Shown here piece by piece: positions 11,701 through 23,137 of a stretch of DNA of 64,000 bases. The stretch comes from Steromphala cineraria. Lineage: Eukaryota > Mollusca > Gastropoda > Trochida > Trochidae. The position numbers and the translations under genes were made by a program. The DNA is taken from contig OU744724.1 of the NCBI GenBank assembly GCA_916613615.1, positions 33,491,607 through 33,555,606 on the forward strand. Reading direction: 5' to 3'. The notes below the pieces were generated by a model. It did no database searches and had not been told where the DNA came from. It worked only from the letters and a program-made list of their open reading frames with translations. Each line of letters opens with the position of its first letter. The stretch's first letter is position 1.

Positions 11701-12300
11701 CTGAAAATAGAACGAGAGCCGATTTTGACGCTCAAAGTATTCATCTCGGCACCAATGGCTGCCAAATCATTCTAGCGATCAAAGGTGTAATTTTGCTTTC
11801 AGTCCTAAATTAGTTTTTATAGTCAGTACTTTAATTGTAACTTACACTCTAGTTTTTGAATATAGTATAAGAAGAAACAAAGGTTGGCGTAATTGTTAGT
11901 GAACCAAAGCCGAAATATTGCTGAATGTCAGTTTTTATTCACGTATTATTTCATGCATATCTGAAACTGACTTATTTGATTTGCCGGTATGTGCCAGATA
12001 GCTGACACTGGGTGTAAATTTAAATGTTTCTCGAAGATTGTTCTTCGTAGAGATAATTTGATACCGTGTATAGCAATTCTACGATCTCTTATGATAGAAT
12101 TAATCTTTAACGACGTTATACGGAACAGATTTTTGCTATCAATTTCTGCATCATATCATAATTAAATAAATGTCAAATAACTTCATTTCAATTCAAAAAG
12201 ACGTTATGTTTTTTCACTAAAATATCAACTTTGTTTGAAAACCTAAATTTTCGGAAATCAAATATATATATTTTAAAAGTCCAAAATCATTTTGTTGAAT
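11701..12300. other. intergenic DNA, nothing recognised
   Basis: No coding exon or clear repeat seen between the LINE remnant and the tandem array that follows. Confidence 0.4.
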
Positions 12301-13085
12301 TACCGTGTTTATGGTTTATTTAAAGATCAATTCATTATACACATGTATGTTTACTTAAGGTTCTGGATTATTTGTCTTCAGTGATGCGCAATAGACGAAG
12401 TACAATTAACATGTTATGCCGGTTAATTTAAAGATTAATGCATTATATGTATACATGTATGTTTACTTAAGGTTTTGCATATTTGTCTTCAGTGATGCGC
12501 ATCATGTATATATAATTATTCTTTGAAAACATGTAACTTATTGTACAATTTATTAAACTTGTTCTCTATGTTACTTCTGTGAAGTATATGAGAAATAAAC
12601 TGTTCTGTTCTGTTCTGCAACAGACGAATTACAATTAACATGTTATGGTTATTATAAAGATTATTGCATTATATGTATACATGTATGTTTACTTAAGGTT
12701 TTGCATATTTGTCTTCAGTGATGCGCATCTTGATATATAATTATTCTTTGAAAACATGTAACTTATTGTACAATTTATTAAACTTGTTCTCTATGTTACT
12801 TCTGTGAAGTATATGAGAAATAAACTGTTCTGTTCTGTTCTGCAACAGACGAATTACAATTAACATGTTATGGTTATTATAAACATGTAACATGTAACTT
12901 ATTGTACAATTTATTAAACTTGTTCTCTATATCACTTCTGAGAATTATGAGAAATAATCTGTAGTGTTCTATTCTGTTCTGCAACAGACAATTACAATTA
13001 ACTTGTTATGGTTATTATAAAGATTACTGCATTATATACATTCTACATAAGGTTCTGGGTTATTTGTCTTCGGTGATGAGCAATA
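12301..13085. repeat. tandem array of ~226-bp units containing a retroelement-like tail
   Basis: Three to four partly truncated units. The marker GGTTTTGCATATTTGTCTTC occurs at 12471 and 12697 (226 bp apart), with relatives near 12360 and 13060. Each full unit carries GAGAAATAAACTGTTCTGTT with a short TGTTC repeat, which looks like the 3' end of a retroelement amplified with its flank. Confidence 0.8.
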
Positions 13086-13327
13086 GACGAATCAAAGATT
13101 CCGATATCGGAACCCAGGGCTGCTCAGTAAGTACTAAGGAACGCAAGGCTCACCGTGGTTGTATGGTCACATGTTACTGACGGAGGCTTTGTGAACGTGC
13201 GAGACAGAGCTGGGGCACGAACTCGTGGCTTCGGATACCATCGATCCGATACACAGAAAACTGGGCCAGTGTGTAATGCATTCCAACACAGGTGTTGAGG
13301 TTGCACGCTGGAGGTGATCGGCTTCGT

Positions 13328-13550
13328 CGCAGTCTTCGTGTAGAAGGGACAGATGTGCAGAAAAATAGAAAGAAAAAAAGCTTAGTCTACGTGTACAAGG
13401 AGCAGATAAAAATAGAAATAAACAAATTAAGCTTAGTCTTTGTGTACGAAGGGACAAATGTGCAGAAAAACATAAATAAAAAAAAGCTTAGTCTTCGTGT
13501 ACGAAGGGACAAAACGTGCAGAAAAATAAAAATTGAAAAATTGAAGTTTA
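13328..13550. repeat. short tandem repeat of ~55-60 bp units
   Basis: Four degenerate copies around AGCTTAGTCTTCGTGTACGA followed by GGGACAAATGTGCAGAAAAA. The unit sustains a 103-codon frame (13292-13603), which is not taken as a gene. Confidence 0.75.
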
Positions 13551-13575
13551 GGCCTAAAAAAAGAAGAAAAAGTGT

Positions 13576-13860
13576 TTCTAGTCTCTACATTCAGGGAAAA
13601 TGATGGTATGACGCGGATATGTTTTTATTTTTCATTTTTTTTTCAAGTATCGAACAAGAAGAAAATAGAAATAAATATATTCTTTGAATAACCTTTTCAC
13701 TGCGTCTTTGAAGGCACTCACGGACAGGAACGGTAACGTTTAAGCGTTTCAATGTTTTTTCTCCCCCCCCCCCCCCCCCTGTCATCATCTTATAAAAAGG
13801 CTTGATGCGGGGGTTTGAAGTTGACGCGATAGGAATCCAGAAGAAAATTACTTTATTTTA
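13576..13860 (+). repeat. dispersed repeat family D, copy 1
   Basis: About 285 bp that is homologous to 48454-48735: shared blocks include TACATTCAGG, TGAATA, GCGTCTTTGA, CAATGTTTTTTCT and GGGGGTTTGAA..TGACGCG. It contains a run of 17 C at 13763-13779. No terminal inverted repeats or ORF are evident, so class is unknown. Confidence 0.7.
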
Positions 13861-15235
13861 AAACGCAAAGTGAATGTTTACTTCAGTCTTACCTTGCAAA
13901 GATGTTGTTGAACGTTAGAGTTGAGTCTTCATCGCTGTGCATTGTGGCATGGGGATATATAATTTAACAACTAAGTCCCTATACACTTAATCTGATATGA
14001 ATTATATGAAAAATGACAATTTCTATATATAAAAAACGAAGCTTTGGAGAAATACACGACATTTACCATATTCCCCATTGCACATGTGCACAAGGAGCCT
14101 TGGGGAAATAAACTATCATACATTCTCATATTGCACGAGTGAGGCTGCATGCTGCAGATGATAACGTGTGGTATGTTTCGCTGGTCTTTGTCTTTTACAT
14201 GTTTTTATAATGTCTATTGAAAATTTAATATGATAATAAAGTATATAATGAAACTCAATTTCGGAAACTTTAATTAAGTTTATATGTCACGGGACAATTC
14301 TATTAAATATTTAATAAAAGGTTTAAAGTGGAAATTACGTTTCTTCTCTTATTCACACAGGTATACGTATGCATACTGGCAGTTAACTGAGTCTTCATCG
14401 CTGACATGCGCATGTCCCAGAATGTAATGTTATGCATGATCTTGATTAAACGTAGGAATAGCATTGATGAGGAATACATTGAACGGCGATAACTGTTCTG
14501 TCAACGTAAAAAAGGCGGTTTCATCAAAGATTTTAAATAATTTATACCGCTTTTGGTACCATTACATAAAAAAGTTAATTTGTATTTTTTGTATTAATCA
14601 TCATATATGTTAACGTGTTTGAATCACAGCTACATATCAACTGTTACATTTTGTTGTAAGCCTTTTAGTGGTCGCTGAACCTTATTTCCAATATATTAGT
14701 TTACAATATATAAAAGCTTCACTCAACACTGATCGATGTAAACGCTGGTGGGATCCCCTACAGTCCAAGTAGCGTAGTTCTGAACGTGTACGTCTGGAAA
14801 TCATTACTAAAAAAAAGTGAACGTAATTCCCTGCGAGACGTCAATTTGTGTCTGTACATTAGATGTAAGATTTTGTTTGATAAATCGATTTCCAGTTACA
14901 CATGAGAAACTTTATTTCAGCCCGGCATTTTCGCAATTTGCATACCGCCAAAGAAACAAACCGTCAGGCCAAAAGCATATCTATTTAGCTAAGACCAATT
15001 CGGATGTTTTTTATTACCCATATAGTTGAAAATAAGCAGCGACATCTGTTCAATATGAGCACATGTGCACAAATCACTTTTGCCTCGCAACGATTGTTGC
15101 GAGTTCCCGTATTTGTTTTTGCCTGTGACATCATAACACCATTGTGCGTCACGTGACTGTAGCCGACCATCGCAAGGGACGTTTCTTGGATATTTATAAA
15201 AAGGTAAAATTGAAAAGAGTACGCAATAAAGAAAT
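13861..15235. other. intergenic DNA, nothing recognised
   Basis: 1.4 kb of AT-rich DNA. Short frames on both strands (14817-15170) overlap each other and show no codon bias. Confidence 0.4.
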
Positions 15236-15353
15236 ATTACCCGAGGAAGTGTGTCATATCAGTTTTACGAAGCTCGATGCTCACTATCGCTCGGGTAATA
15301 CACAAATTTGCACGAGTTTCGTAAAAGTCATATGACACAATTCCTCGGTTAAT
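15236..15353. mobile_element. 118-bp fold-back element
   Basis: Inverted arms of ~40 bp: ATTACCCGAGGAAGTGTGTC and GTTTTACGAAGCTCG on the left, CGAGTTTCGTAAAA and GACACAATTCCTCGGTTAAT on the right. No clear duplication. It supports the 63-codon frame 15144-15335, which is rejected as a gene. Confidence 0.75.
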
Positions 15354-15675
15354 AATCTCGATATCTCACTTGTCACAATCAGCAGTTCCGGTTTATATTT
15401 TTAGAGTCTGCATGTTCGCACTTTTGTTTCACGAACTTTACACCTTTTCAGAAGCACATGTTTAACCAAGCTATAAATATACAATATTTTTATGGATAGT
15501 TATGGCAACCGTTCTTATCAGCAGAATCGTCGACACACTGGCCCATTGATCTAATTTACAAATCAAAATAGAAATGAATCATTGTCAAGAGGTTAGGACA
15601 GATGAGTGAAGTTTCAAACCCACACGGTATATATAATATTTTAAAAAATTTTGGAGATGACTCTCAAAATCTAAA

Positions 15676-16019
15676 AGGGACAATAGCAGGTATTTAGGGG
15701 TAATAGAAGGTGATGTCAGGAAAATGAAAACAAATGGTTCCAATTGAAAGACAATGTATTTAAACTAAATGGAGCAGTAATAATTCAAATATATAACGTA
15801 AAGTTTAGCCATTCTTACACAAAAGGAATTAAAGGTGTTCACACAAAATGGCCACCCATGGATTTTAGGTAAATCTTCACACTTTTTCCTCTGACTATGG
15901 ATAATTGGTTTGTGTTATGACATATTTGACACTATCAAAATAATACATTTATCATTAAAATACAATTATAAGTGAACATTTTAAAATATAAAATTATCAA
16001 AAAACTTGCCACTGCCCCT
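15676..16019 (-). mobile_element. TTAA-type MITE family P1, copy 1
   Basis: Ends AGGGACAATAGCAGG and CCACTGCCCCT, with TTAA at 16020-16023 on the right and a degenerate CTAA on the left. Same family as 18809-19162, 36681-37019, 41272-41806 and 58753-59097; internal marker (this strand) AAATGGAGCAGTAATAATTC. Confidence 0.8.
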
Positions 16020-16372
16020 TTAATATATAAATTATTCATCCTCCTGGCAGAACACAAATAGGTTCCCTGTCACGTTTCTTCCTTGTTCCGCCATTCACAG
16101 TTTGTATTAAGACGTATACATCTCAATGTCTGACAAGAATTGAACTATATGTCACCAGGGAATAGCAGAAATATTCACATTCAAGTTATCAATGATATTT
16201 AACATCCAGTGGAGATAACTCTCCATTGTCAACATTACCCTTTTTTAGATCTTTTCATTAGTTTTTAAGGTTAATTAGAAACATAAATTTTATCATGAAA
16301 CAAATACTTATGTACAAAAATATGTAACAGTCATTATTTTCTATTCAAACTTAATCGTTATTTGATGTTTCA

Positions 16373-16458
16373 ACAGAGGCAGCTCAGTCATACCTGAGTT
16401 AGCATTCTCTCCCCACAGAGGCAGCTCATACCCGAGTTGCCTCTGTGGGGAGAGAATG
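16373..16458. mobile_element. hairpin element, second copy of the 10477 family
   Basis: A perfect-looking fold-back at 16403-16458 (CATTCTCTCCCCACAGAGG paired with CCTCTGTGGGGAGAGAATG), preceded by a partial arm at 16373-16402 (CAACAGAGGCAGCTCAGTCA). The extra arm suggests a tandem or rearranged copy. Confidence 0.8.
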
Positions 16459-17097
16459 ATTGTCAGTAAAAAATAAACAAAAAAGTATAAACTTTTCAAT
16501 AACACAACCTGACTTGCGGATGTGCTATAACAAAGGTATCCTACCTAAAACTAGAAAATGTTGGTCTAATCTAGTTAGTTAAAGTCTAGTTGCCTCAGCT
16601 TCTAACACAGGTACCCCTTGTCTTTATTGTATCTGATGCTGGATGATATCTGCAACACCCTTAGAGGAACTTCTATACGAGTGGGTCTGGTGGATACATG
16701 ATTTTTGTTTGAGAGTGGTGGCCATATGGGTGTTACAAATACGACTATTGAAATGATGAATTTTGATCAAAGAATATGCGTCCACAGGACAATTAGCTTG
16801 TTTACAGAACTTCCCTGTCTTACATTTTCTTATATGAATTATCATATATATGAGAAATAATTTAACACTTCTATACATTTTTGTTTGTTGAAACTACCTT
16901 GGTAGACGATACCCATGGTGGATGAATACAGATTCTGTATATTTGTGCACACCTTCGGGGATCTGTATTAGCCCTTCCCCCTTCAGTGAGTCCATGCGGA
17001 GGAATGAAACTTGGAAACGGTGTTTTTCATGGACATGTGTCTCCACATGTGCACGTTTGTACATGGAGAAGTTGCATCAGATCAGGATTGAAACCTT
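16459..17097. other. intergenic DNA, nothing recognised
   Basis: Short overlapping frames on both strands (16624-16878 minus, 16922-17209 plus) without recognisable protein similarity. Confidence 0.4.
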
Positions 17098-17740
17098 TAG
17101 ATTTGTACACAGATCCTTGCTATGGACCTATGTAAAGTTGTGCCGCGACAGTCGCGAACCTTTCACGTGGTTCCTACGACTTACCATTCTGACGGCTACA
17201 ACGCATTAATATGATATGTTGCATGAACTGCACGTGCTTCACGATTTCTCAGCTCGCTTCACAGAGCAAATACATGCTGTTAGTTAATATAATTTTTCAG
17301 AGGGGATAAAAAAGAATTTATCATGTAACTGGAAATTTTCGGCTCTACACCTTATCGATGGCCTCTATAAAAAGATGTACCGAGACGGTCGTAAACCTTT
17401 CCACGTGTTCCCTATACGACTTAAATAACCCCTTTATATGACATAATGCATGCACTGCACGTGTTTCACGATTTCTCACCTCGGTTCACGGAACAAATAC
17501 ATGCTGTTAGTAAATTTATATTTTCAGAGGGGACAAAAAAGTAGTCATTATAACTTAAAATTTTCGACTCTACATTGATGGCGTCTATAAAGAGTTGTAC
17601 CGCGCAGTCGTGAACCTTTCCACGTGTTCCTTACGACTTACATAACCCCCTCATTGTGCTGTGCGTGCTTCACGTTTTTTTCAGCCTGCTCCGCAAAGCA
17701 AATACAGACAACAGTTAGTAAACCTATATTTTCAGAGGGG
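17098..17740. repeat. tandem repeat of ~220-240 bp units, about 2.7 copies
   Basis: Landmarks AACCTTTCACGTGG, AACCTTTCCACGTGTTCC and AACCTTTCCACGTGTTCC recur near 17156, 17393 and 17613; each unit also has CAAATACA.GCTGTTAGTAA and TTTTCAGAGGGG. The three copies have drifted by perhaps 15-20 percent. Confidence 0.85.
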
Positions 17741-17900
17741 TCATCATGACTATTTGTTTGACACATTGACAAAATCATCGTTTATCGTTGAAATAATGAG
17801 CGCTGAGGTAATATCTGTGGTAATCATCTAACGATCAACGAGGTCATTATTCCACATAAACCACTTTGTTATTGTTGATACTCCTTTGCATTTGAATAAG

Positions 17901-17955
17901 CATCCTGTCTCAGAGTACGAACGTTACGCTAACGTTCGTACTCTGAGACAGGATG
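17901..17955. mobile_element. 55-bp perfect palindrome with near-perfect 9-bp flanking repeat
   Basis: A 25-bp stem (17901-17925 pairs exactly with 17931-17955) with the 5-base loop ACGCT; it starts CATCCTGTCTCAGAG. Flanks are TTGAATAAG (17892-17900) and TTGAATTAG (17956-17964), which match at 8 of 9 positions like a target-site duplication. It may be a minimal MITE reduced to its terminal repeats. Confidence 0.75.
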
Positions 17956-17964
17956 TTGAATTAG

Positions 17965-18650
17965 AAATATAATATTAACAATCGTTTAAACGTTTTACGG
18001 TTTAGTCTGATTTAACTCTCAATTTCTCGTTTGTTATTCACTCTCTAAAGCTTCCCCTCTCTTTATCATTCGTTCCTGTCTAATCTCTTTATCTTATTAT
18101 TTCAAATTTATCATATTTTCTGTTTTTAAAACATATATTTAATAAAGATATACGAACTCCACTTCCTTGTTAGCCTATTTTACTTCAATTCATTTTGGAT
18201 TGTTTACATCCAACTATCAACAGTAACCAAAACATATATCATGAAATATTTACTTTGATTTAAACATATTTATTCAAGTGAAAGGATTGGGTACAAGTTA
18301 TCCAACTTAGTGAAACCCTCTCCTATGTACAGTGCTTACATATAATATTGAAACATAATGAAACATATTTACTTATTGTATGTATCGTAAAATGTTACTG
18401 TATTTAGCGCATGCTTATTCTAATTCACAAACCAAGATGTTATCGATGTTGTAATGTCACATTAAGAACAAATATATTTATAACAAATCACTATAAGATA
18501 TATAGCCACATTACAGTAATGATACACTTGCAATCAATCTTTTTTTCATGCAATCGCAGTCCTACCACAAATTTAATGAATTCGGAAAAACGAAATGTTA
18601 TATATGAAAGCAAAACGTGACACACTAAAGACACACTAATACCTGTGAAA
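17965..18650. other. intergenic DNA, nothing recognised
   Basis: AT-rich, no coding exon or repeat identified. Confidence 0.4.
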
Positions 18651-18654
18651 ACCT

Positions 18655-18771
18655 GGGTCCCGTTGCACAAAACACTAAGCTGGCCTTAAGTCACTAATGT
18701 AGCCTTAAAGCAATGTTGAATCATGGCACTAAGGTTAACCTTAGTGTTAAGTCGATTCCTGCAACGACCCC
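18655..18771. mobile_element. 117-bp fold-back element, family 'GTTGCACAAAACACTAAG', intact copy
   Basis: The arms GGGTCCCGTTGCACAA...AACACTAAG and CTTAGTGTTAAGTCGATTCC..TGCAACGACCC pair imperfectly along the whole element. A second copy at 41914-42240 is split by an insertion at the TTAA that corresponds to 18747-18750 here. Confidence 0.75.
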
Positions 18772-18808
18772 TGATCAATTGAACTATTAGTGACTTCCAA
18801 TACGTCTC

Positions 18809-19162
18809 TCTCAGTAGCACACTTTTTTGGAAAATTTTCTATTTGAAATTTTCACTGATAAAGGTACGTTTATGCTAAACGTACTATTGTGATTGTGTCA
18901 AAAATCGCATTTTACAAACCAATCATCAACAGTCAAAGAACAAGTTATAAAGATTCACATAAAGTTCATTGGCGGCCATTCTTGTGTGAACACCTATAAT
19001 TTATTTCATTTTATTCATTGTAAGTAAGGGGAATCGCATGGCTGGACTTTACATTATATATTTGATTTATTACTGCTTCATTTGTCTTTAAATTTTCTTT
19101 AATTGGAACCATATATTTTCATTTTCACGATATCAGCTTATATTCCCCCTAAAAATGCCCCT
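18809..19162 (+). mobile_element. TTAA-type MITE family P1, copy 2 (eroded)
   Basis: Shares internal blocks with the other P1 copies: CAAACCAATCATCAACAGTC, GGCGGCCATTCTTGTGTGAA and GGGAATCGCATGGCTG. The ends are decayed (CAGTAGCACAC at the left, ATGCCCCT then CTAA at the right), so this is an old copy. Confidence 0.75.
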
Positions 19163-19648
19163 CTAACACATATTAATGTTATTAGTAATTAATTTGTCCG
19201 TACCGGTATTTCAGTTCCAATACATGTAAATGAAGACTGGCTCAAATTATGCAATAACCAAAAAATAAAATCTCCTTATAAGTTAGTGCTGAATTACTCT
19301 TAAAATGTTAAAAATACATAAAAAAACTCAAACTCGACTATGAATTTCTTGAACACGTCGTACAAAGTCCAATCTCAATAAATTTAGCTCAACAGTTTAT
19401 TATTACGTCCTACTGTTGTATAATTTATAATATAAGATAATGACAAAGAAAATAACAGAGAAATTTGAAAATTGACAAAATTTCACGAAATCCATTTTAG
19501 ATAGCACTGCTGCGTCTCTCCATATATAGTAGAAATGGCATGTGCAAATATAAACAAGTAAGAGTGAATATTGAATTAGGTCGGACAATAACAAGGACGA
19601 AAGGACGACGGAATCGTTAATTTTCACAATATACCATCGACCGTTGGT

Positions 19649-19695
19649 CGATAAACGATGAACGATAAACGATAAACGATGAACGATGAACGATA
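19649..19695. repeat. heptamer repeat CGATAAA / CGATGAA
   Basis: About six consecutive 7-bp units alternating CGATAAA and CGATGAA. Confidence 0.85.
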
Positions 19696-20960
19696 GATAA
19701 AATCAGCATGTAGCAACAGTACCCGGACAAAAGAATGGTTATCACTAATTAGGTTTTGGCTGAAATGCTATCCAAAGTTACATTGTTACATTCATAATTT
19801 TCTTTTAATAATCCGGTTATTATAAAGAAAACTGCAGTTATATCAAATATACAGCAAGATACGTATAAATAGTTATCACTTTCAATAAGGTGGTCTATGG
19901 GTGCAGTTGCTAAATTGTTGTATATGTTTAGCTAAATCAGCTGCTAATCACAAATTAGTGACTGGATTGATGAGATGCAATTATGTAGCCAAAAGATTCC
20001 CTAGTCTAACATTTAGTCCCTGAAAAAAGGAGTTCTTTACTTATTTTATTATTTTGATTTTTGTTATTTAATTGAAAAGGAGCCCTGAACATTAATTAAT
20101 CTTAATTAAACCTGAGGCATCTAGACGTGCCCATATTTTCCAGGGTTAAGAAGGATCATTTAATTCCCTAGCTTTATGAAAAAAAAAAATCGATTTATTT
20201 TTTTTTATATCTCAATTAATTAAATTATTCTTGCAACAGTTAATTAACATGTGAGTCTATGAGACTTCTACTAGTAATGACTCACATTTGGCCAGGGACT
20301 GTACACCATATACCTAACGGTGTAGGCAATGTAATGTGGACCAAAGAACACCCGGCCACAATAACGTGGGTTGACATGTGCAGGGCTTGCTGTTCCGGAT
20401 GCCTGCACACTAACGTTTGAAACTTTACATTTACATATGCATGAACATGTGACTCTGATAACGGGCCCGAAACGAGCATACTCAATGCCCAGTGTTTACT
20501 AACATGTCCGCTTTCTAGGCCTAGTGCAGAAAGATTACGGGCAATCATAAAGGCTCACCGCTGATAACTCGACTTCTGACAGAGGCCCATACAAAAAATC
20601 TTCAAAGATAATCAGTTTTTTTCTAAAGATTTGAATTATGAAAAACTATTATATATCAGAGTGAGACATTTTAGAAATTACAAATGTGAAGACAGAAAAA
20701 AATGCTGTACGAGTATTCAACTTCTGCCTTGCAATGAATGGAATGTTAAGGGGAAGATAATATAACATCATTGCTATGCAAGCAAATGTTTACGTTGAGG
20801 TTGATATATAGTGGATTACGTTTTATATGAATGTGATACAGGATACATAAACATATAGAATTAAGATAGTGGACGTGCAATTGGAAAGTAATTATTCTAA
20901 GAAAGTATGGCAGGATTTTCAAGAGAACAACTTCTTTAATGCTTTAATGTTTAAACGACA
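19696..20960. other. intergenic DNA, no gene seen
   Basis: No coding exon recognised. An 88-codon minus frame at 20282-20548 has no recognisable family and lies in locally less AT-rich DNA. Confidence 0.4.
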
Positions 20961-20964
20961 AGTG

Positions 20965-21016
20965 TGTATGTATGTATGTATGTATGTATGTATGTATGTA
21001 TGTATGTATGTATGTA

Positions 21017-21049
<33 letters not shown>

Positions 21050-21240
21050 ATGTATGTATGTATGTATGTATGTATGTATGTATGTATGTATGTATGTATG
21101 TATGTATGTATGTATGTATGTATGTATGTATGTATGTATGTATGTAGGGTATTATTGTATACGTATGTAGGTAGGTAGGTATGTATGTATATGGTATTAT
21201 TGTATACGTATGTAGGTAGGTAGGTATAGATAAGTATGTA
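20965..21240. repeat. (TATG)n microsatellite
   Basis: About 180 bp of nearly pure TATG/GTAT with a short TG interruption near 21017-21032, then degenerate GTAGGTAGGTA and two copies of GTATTATTGTATACGTATGT up to 21240. Long frames on both strands here are artefacts. Confidence 0.95.
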
Positions 21241-21599
21241 TTTATGTATTGATGTATGCATCTATGTCTTGAGAGCATATGTGATTCAAATTAATGCAAG
21301 ACATAGTTTAGGCAGTGGGGTGTAGGTATTAAAGAATTACACTTTTAGTAGATTAAACATGCGTAAATTTATATTTCTTATGGTATGCTAGAATGATTTC
21401 GAGTCATATAATAAGGTTACTTTAAATTTACTGAATGATCCCCTTAGACTAGGCTTTATAGTTGTGGGTGTCTTAATTGCGTCGTGTCAGTAAATAGAAT
21501 GCAAAAAGGTACAATGTCACAAATGGGGACTATTCAAGATCAATGTCTGTTGTTAATGAACGTTGCTGACGACAAACAACATTGGAATTTGTGAAGCGT

Positions 21600-21720
21600 T
21601 GATATACACGTGACGAAAAGAGCTCAGCAAAAGCTCCAGCCAATCAGCGCTCTAGTACATATTCAACACTTAATCGATATGAAAACTCACGTGGCTTGCT
21701 GCGTGCTCGAGTCGTCTGCT
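21600..21720 (+). promoter_or_regulatory. candidate CIPC-like promoter with two E-boxes and a CCAAT box
   Basis: CACGTG occurs at 21607-21612 and 21688-21693, with CCAAT at 21640-21644 between them, in the least AT-rich stretch of the neighbourhood and just before the probable first exon. CACGTG is the known binding site of CLOCK:BMAL1-type bHLH-PAS dimers. No TATA box is obvious. Confidence 0.5.
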
Positions 21721-21823
21721 GTCGAATTGGTGGCTTCCAGACGAACAGTTTGAGCATTATGTATTAGGCTTTGAGTAAACATCACTGTTTGGAATGGTGA
21801 TCTCGGGATAAACAGACGTAGAG
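21700..21823 (+). other. probable non-coding first exon of the CIPC-like gene
   Basis: A moderately GC-rich segment ends at GTAGAG|GTAATG, a good donor at 21824. The next acceptor with coding content is at 23131. The transcription start is not determined and 21700 is a guess. Confidence 0.4.
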
Positions 21824-23137
21824 GTAATGTACATTTTAATCATTCTTCTTTTTAGGACATTTGTTTTAGATCATCAATGGAATGGAAGTTTAGGGGACGT
21901 TGAATGTTATTTGTTTACCAATTTGATGTGATTTGTATGTGGATTGTTTGCATGTTATCGCGGTAATATGACATGTTTGATGGCCGAAGTATCGTTGTTT
22001 CATCATGGCATTGTCATCTTAAACAATATGAAGATCATACGATGTAAAATAATGTGACCATATGCTCTAAGTGAGAAAACCGTTTGTTTGAGATTGCATC
22101 TACAGTGAGATATTATTTTAAGAGTAATTCGAATATAGGTCTTATAGTACGTACGTCTGTCAATTATATATTTCTAAACATAACGTCTTATCAGGGAATT
22201 ATTCATCTCTGAATCGTGCTAGAAATGTCTTCTTCTAAGTAAAATATCAATGCAAAAGCTAGGGAGATGCATGGCTGACCGTATGACAACTGTGACCCTC
22301 TGACCCAAAAAAGCCTTTCTATACGATAGGCCCATCCTTTTATTGAAACTGAAAGGTCACTGTGTCATTGAGGACGTTTCTATACAATAAAAAGAGTTCT
22401 CATATAAAATTTATAAATCATGTATATAGAAAAATCTACAGCATGGTTTAAAAAAACTCTTATTTTCATTTTGCACATATATTCTTACTTGAAACGGAAC
22501 TATTATACATCGTATAAAAACTTATAACCAACAATTGAGCTTTTGCTTGCCATACCAGGAACAAAGCTCTATTCAAGATAAGTAAAAGAAATGTAGGTTT
22601 ATTCATGAAAAAGGAAAAAGCCAATTGAATGAATAACTCAATTATTTTATAGTTATGATTAATAACAGCATGTTTGCCAATGTAATGCTAACATCATGTC
22701 ATAAAAAAAAAAATCAAAAAAAAATCATGTCATAATTAAGGTATGTTCTAGTAAGAGTATTCATTGATAAAATCAATGAATTAATGTCTTTGCAATTTTC
22801 TTTATTCTTAAGCATACTAGCCAACATAGTTTCAGGTTTAAAATATGGTTGTCATCATTGCATAAGGGGTCCATTCTTTGCATTTCTTCAATAAGACATA
22901 CCAACCATGGATAAAAAATTGTGTGTTGAAGTATCTGAAGTTGAAGTTAGGAAAATATACCTTTTACTGGCAAATCAACTGAAAGTTATTTTTAAAATAC
23001 TTTCTAAAATTTCATGCAATTTCAACCCTTAAATTAGGGTGAAACCCCCATTTCACCAGATGACCAACATGACCACTGTCTTTCATTTGATTGGAAAAGT
23101 TATAATAAATCTCTTAATCTGTTTTGCACAGATACTT

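Noticed and set aside
13292..13603. 103-codon Lys-rich frame
   Set aside because: Spans a short tandem repeat (unit with AGCTTAGTCTTCGTGTACGA); frame follows repeat periodicity.
15144..15335. 63-codon plus frame
   Set aside because: Mostly made of the inverted arms of a 118-bp fold-back element.
20869..21278. Overlapping 68-119-codon frames on both strands rich in Tyr/Val/Cys/Met or His/Ile/Thr
   Set aside because: They are the six-frame reading of a TATG microsatellite.
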